Below the pieces are notes generated by a model. The model did not search any database. It was not told where the DNA came from and saw nothing but the letters and a program-made list of their open reading frames with translations. 64,000 nt of DNA from Azolla pinnata (lineage: Eukaryota > Streptophyta > Polypodiopsida > Salviniales > Salviniaceae), in assembly GCA_037176905.1 (NCBI GenBank), contig JBBBWG010028090.1, positions 23,544 to 87,543 on the forward strand. The letters run 5' to 3'. A program made the position numbers and the translations under genes. Shown one piece after another: positions 60,147-64,000 of this stretch (position 1 is the stretch's first letter; the number at the start of each line of letters is the position of its first letter).

Positions 60147-62165
60147 ATGAGAGCAGGAAAGGAAGATTTTGCAGTTGTTTCGTTACTCAAGGATTGTGTG
60201 AAGAATAAGGATCTCCGCAAAGGTATCAGGATCCATGCTGATCTCGTAAAAAATGGGTTACTTGGAAAGAGTCCCCATCTAGCAAGCACTTTGATCAATA
60301 TGTATGCCAAATGTGGTATGCTAGGAAAAGCACAAGAAGTGCTCGAAAATCTTCAGTTTCGAGATGTAGTCACATGGAATACGCTCATCTCTGGATATAT
60401 AAAGCATGGTCAAGGTCATGAAGCATTACAGTGTTATGAAATGATGCGAAATGAAGGGTTTTCACCTGTTAATGTAACATATATTTGCGTCCTGAAAGCG
60501 TGTGGGAAGACATGTAATGTAGACAAAGGTATACAAATTCATAAGGAAATTGCGGCTAAAGGATTACTCAAATCAGATGTTATGCTTGGCAATGCTTTGG
60601 TAGACATGTATATAAAGCTCAGTATGGTTAAAAAAGCCCAGAAGGTGCAAGAAGAACTTCCAGTTAGAGATGTGGTTTCTTGGAATGCCCTCATTGCTGG
60701 GTATGCTCAACAGGGGCAAGGTCATGAAGCGTTGAATTGTTATGAAAAGATGCAAAAGGAGGGCTTCTCTCCAGATTCAATAACTTTCAATTGCTTGTTA
60801 AAAGCATGTGGCAACATTGGATCAGTAGAGAAAGGTGAACAAGTGCATGAGAAAATTGCAAGAATGGGTTTGCTGAAGAAGAACCTTGTGCTAGCTAATG
60901 CATTAGTGGATATGTATGCCAAATGCGGTATGCTGACAAAAGCCCAGAAACTGTTAGATGAGCTTAGTGATCGGAATGCTATCTCTTGGAATGCATTGGT
61001 TGCGGGGTATATTAATAAAGGGCTAGGTATTCAGGCATTGAATTGTTTCGAAAGAATGCAAAGTGAGGGCTTTCCAGGAGATGTCATCACTTTCATTTGC
61101 ATTTTAAAAGCTTGTGGTAGTACTGGAGACATAGACAAGGGCAAACAAATTCACAACGAGATTTTAAGTAGGGGATTGCTAGAGAAGGATATCGTTCTTG
61201 GAACTGCCCTCGTCGATATGTATGGCAAATGTGGTGTGCTTAAAAAGGCACAACAAGTGCTAGAGGACCTTCCTATCCGTGATATAGTCTCGTGGAATGC
61301 ATTGATCACAGGATATGTCCAACAAGAGAAAGGCCATGATGCATTGGATTGCTTCGACCAAATGCTAAGTGAGGGGCTCTGTCCAGATGTTGTCACCTTC
61401 ATTTGTATCCTAAAAGTATGCGGTAGCATTGGAGCTATAGGCAAAGGCAAACAAATTCATGAAGAGGTTGTGAGTAAGGGGTTGCTTCTAAATGACCTTG
61501 TGCTCAGCACTGCTTTGATCGATATGTACGTTAAATGCGGCGTTCTTGGAAAAGCACGAGAGGTGCTCGAAGAGCTTCCAGCACGGAATGTAGTTTCTTG
61601 GAATGCACTCATCTCTGGATATACCCAACAAGGGTACGGCTACGAAGCATTGCGTTGCCTTGAAAAGATGCAAGAAGATGGCCTCTCTCCAGATGATGCT
61701 ACACTCCAATGTGTTCTATGCGCATGTGGTCACTCTGGGCTGATGGATGAAGCACAGGTGCTGTTTAACGATATGGCGAATAAATATGGTATTGCCCCAA
61801 CTTTAGAGCATCAAACATGCATGGTGGAAGGTTTTGGATTCGCAGGGGACTTTGATAAGGCGGCGTCGATGATGAAGGTGATGCCATCATGCGACGACAT
61901 CTCGCTTTGGTTGGGTATGTTGGGCGCGTGTCGCAAGTGGGGAAATGTGAATCTTGGCAGGCTATGCTTTGATCAGATAGTTCAACTAGATGGAAACTGT
62001 GCTTCAGCTTACGTTCTGATGGCGAATATGTTCGCATCATCGGGAATGCAGGAGGATGCCGAGAGAGTTGAAGCGATGAGAACGCAATATGCTCCTTCTG
62101 CAGGAGGCAAGAAGATGAGTGGGGTAGGATCCACATTCTGCCATCTTTCGACGAAGAGTGGGTAG
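60147..62165 (+). CDS. PLS-class pentatricopeptide repeat protein with E motifs, no DYW
   Basis: One uninterrupted exon encodes 672 residues. PLS-class PPR proteins bind organellar RNA with one repeat per base and mostly direct C-to-U (in ferns also U-to-C) editing. Five S-P-L triplets of about 101 residues follow each other from residue 45 to about 545; each has an S motif (ALVDMYAKCGMLTKAQKLLD), a P motif (VVSWNALIAGYAQQGQGHEA) and an L motif (TFICILKACGSTGDIDKGKQ). An N-terminal L-type motif (VVSLLKDCVKNKDLRKGIRI) precedes them. The end has E-type motifs (SLWLGMLGACRKWGNVNLGR, ASAYVLMANMFASSGMQED) and then stops without a DYW deaminase. There is no obvious targeting peptide at the chosen ATG, so the start may lie further upstream behind an unrecognised intron. 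The lack of an intron is typical of the family. Confidence 0.93.
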   Translation: MRAGKEDFAVVSLLKDCVKNKDLRKGIRIHADLVKNGLLGKSPHLASTLINMYAKCGMLGKAQEVLENLQFRDVVTWNTLISGYIKHGQGHEALQCYEMMRNEGFSPVNVTYICVLKACGKTCNVDKGIQIHKEIAAKGLLKSDVMLGNALVDMYIKLSMVKKAQKVQEELPVRDVVSWNALIAGYAQQGQGHEALNCYEKMQKEGFSPDSITFNCLLKACGNIGSVEKGEQVHEKIARMGLLKKNLVLANALVDMYAKCGMLTKAQKLLDELSDRNAISWNALVAGYINKGLGIQALNCFERMQSEGFPGDVITFICILKACGSTGDIDKGKQIHNEILSRGLLEKDIVLGTALVDMYGKCGVLKKAQQVLEDLPIRDIVSWNALITGYVQQEKGHDALDCFDQMLSEGLCPDVVTFICILKVCGSIGAIGKGKQIHEEVVSKGLLLNDLVLSTALIDMYVKCGVLGKAREVLEELPARNVVSWNALISGYTQQGYGYEALRCLEKMQEDGLSPDDATLQCVLCACGHSGLMDEAQVLFNDMANKYGIAPTLEHQTCMVEGFGFAGDFDKAASMMKVMPSCDDISLWLGMLGACRKWGNVNLGRLCFDQIVQLDGNCASAYVLMANMFASSGMQEDAERVEAMRTQYAPSAGGKKMSGVGSTFCHLSTKSG

Positions 62166-62277
62166 GAAGAAGAGGCTGTAAGCTTCACCATTTGTATATG
62201 CCCCACAGATACATGAGTCTATTAGAACCTGATATGACACTGCAATCTTTATTTCCTATGTGGAAAGCTTGAGTTTA

Positions 62278-62437
62278 TGCTTCAGCCAATGTTGCGATGG
62301 TGAATATGCTTGCATCGTTCGGATATGCAGGAGGATGCCGAGAGAATTGAAATCATGAGAACATCATGAGATAGTGGCACTTAGGTTCACCATTATATAT
62401 ATGCCCACAGACACACGAGTCTATCGGAACCTGATAT
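62278..62437 (+). pseudogene. Decayed tandem copy of the PPR 3' end
   Basis: This stretch repeats the last E motif and 3' UTR of the PPR gene (about 61999-62235). Shared runs include 'atgcaggaggatgccgagag', 'gaagcgatgagaac' (as gaaatcatgagaac) and 'acgagtctat...gaacctgatat'. About 75 bases of the source are missing, and the copy has no start and an early stop. It lies about 110 bases after the parent stop codon. Confidence 0.85.
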
Positions 62438-63146
62438 ACGAACGCTTATTTGCACATAGCTTGTAAAGAACAGCTTGTGCTGTGATTAGGAAAGAGTGGA
62501 TCGGATCTGATCGTTAACGACGATTAGCCGTATGCCTACTAGTGACATGGTTAGTTGCAAGATTGGGCTCTTTGATCGGCTTGTAATAATCACAAGGAGA
62601 TCATCGAATCGTAGAGGATGTGATCAGCTAAGCTGAGCATGTATGTGTGACTTAATCAGGCAAGATTACAGAGGCTAGATCCACCATCTGCCTTGCTACT
62701 TATGATGATATTAGTAGCAATCAGTATAAAGATTAGTAAGGACTAATGCAGGGATGAGACTGGTTAATCGATATATAATCCGCAACACCGTGAAGCTTGC
62801 TTTTAAAGCTTTTGAGTAATTAGTGCCCACAATCGGAGGTCTTGCTGCTAATCATTCCATGTTCAACTGGTCTGAAGCTAATCAGCATTTCATTTCATGG
62901 AACCCCTCTTTGATTGATCTTGGCTTAGAGCTGATTGGCTTGCTTAATTGCATGATGGGAGGTGTTAATTGTCCCCGAAGAATTGCTTAATTGCATGATG
63001 AGGTATTAATTGCCGCCATTCAGCGTCGAGAAATTTGGGATTAATCGAATAGATTTGATTTAGCCGAGAGCTGGTTAATACTCAGATATCCGTTAGTGTC
63101 AAAGGACTACTTGACGGCTTTTTATCATTAATAGATCAATTAGTTA

Positions 63147-63384
63147 AATCATAATCGATCCATTAGTGATCAAACAACAAAATCAATATGACATAGATAA
63201 ACTTCGAAAACAAGTTGCTATAAAAAACCGCACTGTAAAATCGATCAAATTTCTGAATGGAACAACGAAATCATAATCGATCCATCAGTAATCGCATGAC
63301 GAAATCGATACAACATCAATAAACTTCGAAAAACAAGTTGCTGTGAAAAAAAACTGCATTGCAAAATCAATCGAATTTCCGAAG
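63147..63384 (+). repeat. Two-copy tandem repeat of about 118 bp
   Basis: The block from 'aaatcataatcgatccatta' through 'ataaacttcgaaaacaagtt' to 'aaaatcgatcaaatttc' at 63147-63262 is repeated at 63267-63384 with about ten changes. Confidence 0.88.
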
Positions 63385-63887
63385 ACCCGATTGATTCAAT
63401 TTACCAATCGATTATTGATTTGAGGCGTCAACAAACGATAAACTCTCGTAGGTGTCGTCAAAACCATTGCGATTATGGAGAACCAATGGGCGTCGAAATA
63501 GCGATTCGAGACGATTATGGGGTGTTTTTCGAAATCATAAATCGGTTTCGACCATAGATATAGATAGATAGATATATAGATCGATTTCATCAAAGGCTGA
63601 TTAAGGGCATCTAAATGAGATCTGTTTGACTTGTGAATTGATGTTTCTTTCTATCAATAAAAATCACAACTTACAAGGCAACATCCTCTCCATAATTTGA
63701 TAATGAAGGGAAGGTTTGAAATGGAGGATTTGGGAGATTGATAAAAAAATTCTTCTTCATCTTTGCACTATTGATCGATCGATCGATTGATTGATTGAAT
63801 TTAGGTCCTGCATCATCAGAAGGGCTCCAAAGTATAGTCAAGAGAAGAGAGTCCATTGAATGCTTCACATCCAAATATACACACACA

Positions 63888-64000
63888 CATACATACATAC
63901 ATACATACATGTACATGTCTTTACAAGAGAGAAGCTAGTATTTGACATACATATGCAGACATACATACATACATGTACATGTCTTTACAAGAGAGAAGCT
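63888..64000 (+). repeat. Two-copy tandem repeat of about 68 bp at the window edge
   Basis: The block (CATA)n followed by 'catgtacatgtctttacaag' and 'agagaagct' ends at about 63932 and again exactly at 64000, so the array may continue beyond the window. Confidence 0.88.

Larger units (their letters stand above)
62438..64000. other. Non-coding right end of the window
   Basis: No gene recognised. Local repeats: 'gcttaattgcatgatg' twice at 62940-63005; a 118 bp pair at 63147-63384; (GATCGATC) at 63772-63800; and a pair ending at the window edge (63888-64000). Short frames have no domain. Confidence 0.5.

Noticed and set aside
59881-60208. Upstream frames as an N-terminal exon of the PPR gene
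   Set aside because: They are in other frames than the PPR and show no PPR motif or clear targeting peptide. No convincing donor/acceptor pair was found, so they were not joined.

Overview
This is a nuclear window from a land plant, most likely a fern or another seed-free vascular plant. The plant assignment rests on ten recognisable multi-exon or single-exon plant genes (SRO/RCD1, SAUR, GPI-anchored lipid-transfer protein, TSJT1-like glutamine amidotransferase, DOG1 domain, myristoylated CDK-related kinase, PLS-class PPR) and on telomere-like TTTAGGG repeats. The fern placement is an inference from the style of the PPR protein (near-identical PLS triplets) and from non-coding DNA that is long and rich in repeats. 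No bacterial, viral or transposon protein gene was found.

Layout, left to right. 641-1800: an array of about 170 bp repeats. 1945-4463 (+): a three-exon hydrophobic membrane protein. 7726-11435 (-): an SRO/RCD1-type WWE-PARP-RST protein. 11436-16748: its long upstream region, with a 22 bp perfect G-box palindrome and two minisatellites. 16749-17423 (-): an intronless SAUR. 17424-22039: AT-rich, GAA-rich DNA. 22040-24306 (-): a four-exon TSJT1/aluminium-induced-type protein. 24307-32115: no gene recognised, many simple repeats and telomere-like blocks. 32116-35958 (-): a six-exon gene joining a DOG1 domain to a potassium-channel-type ankyrin domain. 36125-37345: telomere-like array, a 100-base assembly gap, and a tandem array carrying a retrotransposon primer-binding motif. 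38124-41813 (-): a six-exon plastid-type DnaJ zinc-finger protein with a 20 nt microexon. 45051-45870 (+): an LTPG gene whose single intron is mostly (CCCTAA)n. 49989-53742 (+): an eight-exon CDK-related kinase. 55451-58818 (+): a five-exon PRP4/LACHESIS WD40 splicing factor. 60147-62165 (+): a single-exon PPR-E protein, followed by a decayed copy of its own 3' end.

The genes are independent eukaryotic units, not an operon. Several touch stress and hormone signalling (SRO, SAUR, TSJT1, DOG1, LTPG), and two concern RNA (PRP4 in the spliceosome, PPR in organelles), but nothing in the sequence shows that they act together. The most unusual items are the DOG1-ankyrin fusion with its partly duplicated second exon, the telomere-repeat intron, the tandem primer-binding-site array, and the great number of short local tandem duplications in the non-coding DNA. 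All exon borders were read by eye from GT/AG sites and reading-frame continuity, without transcript data.
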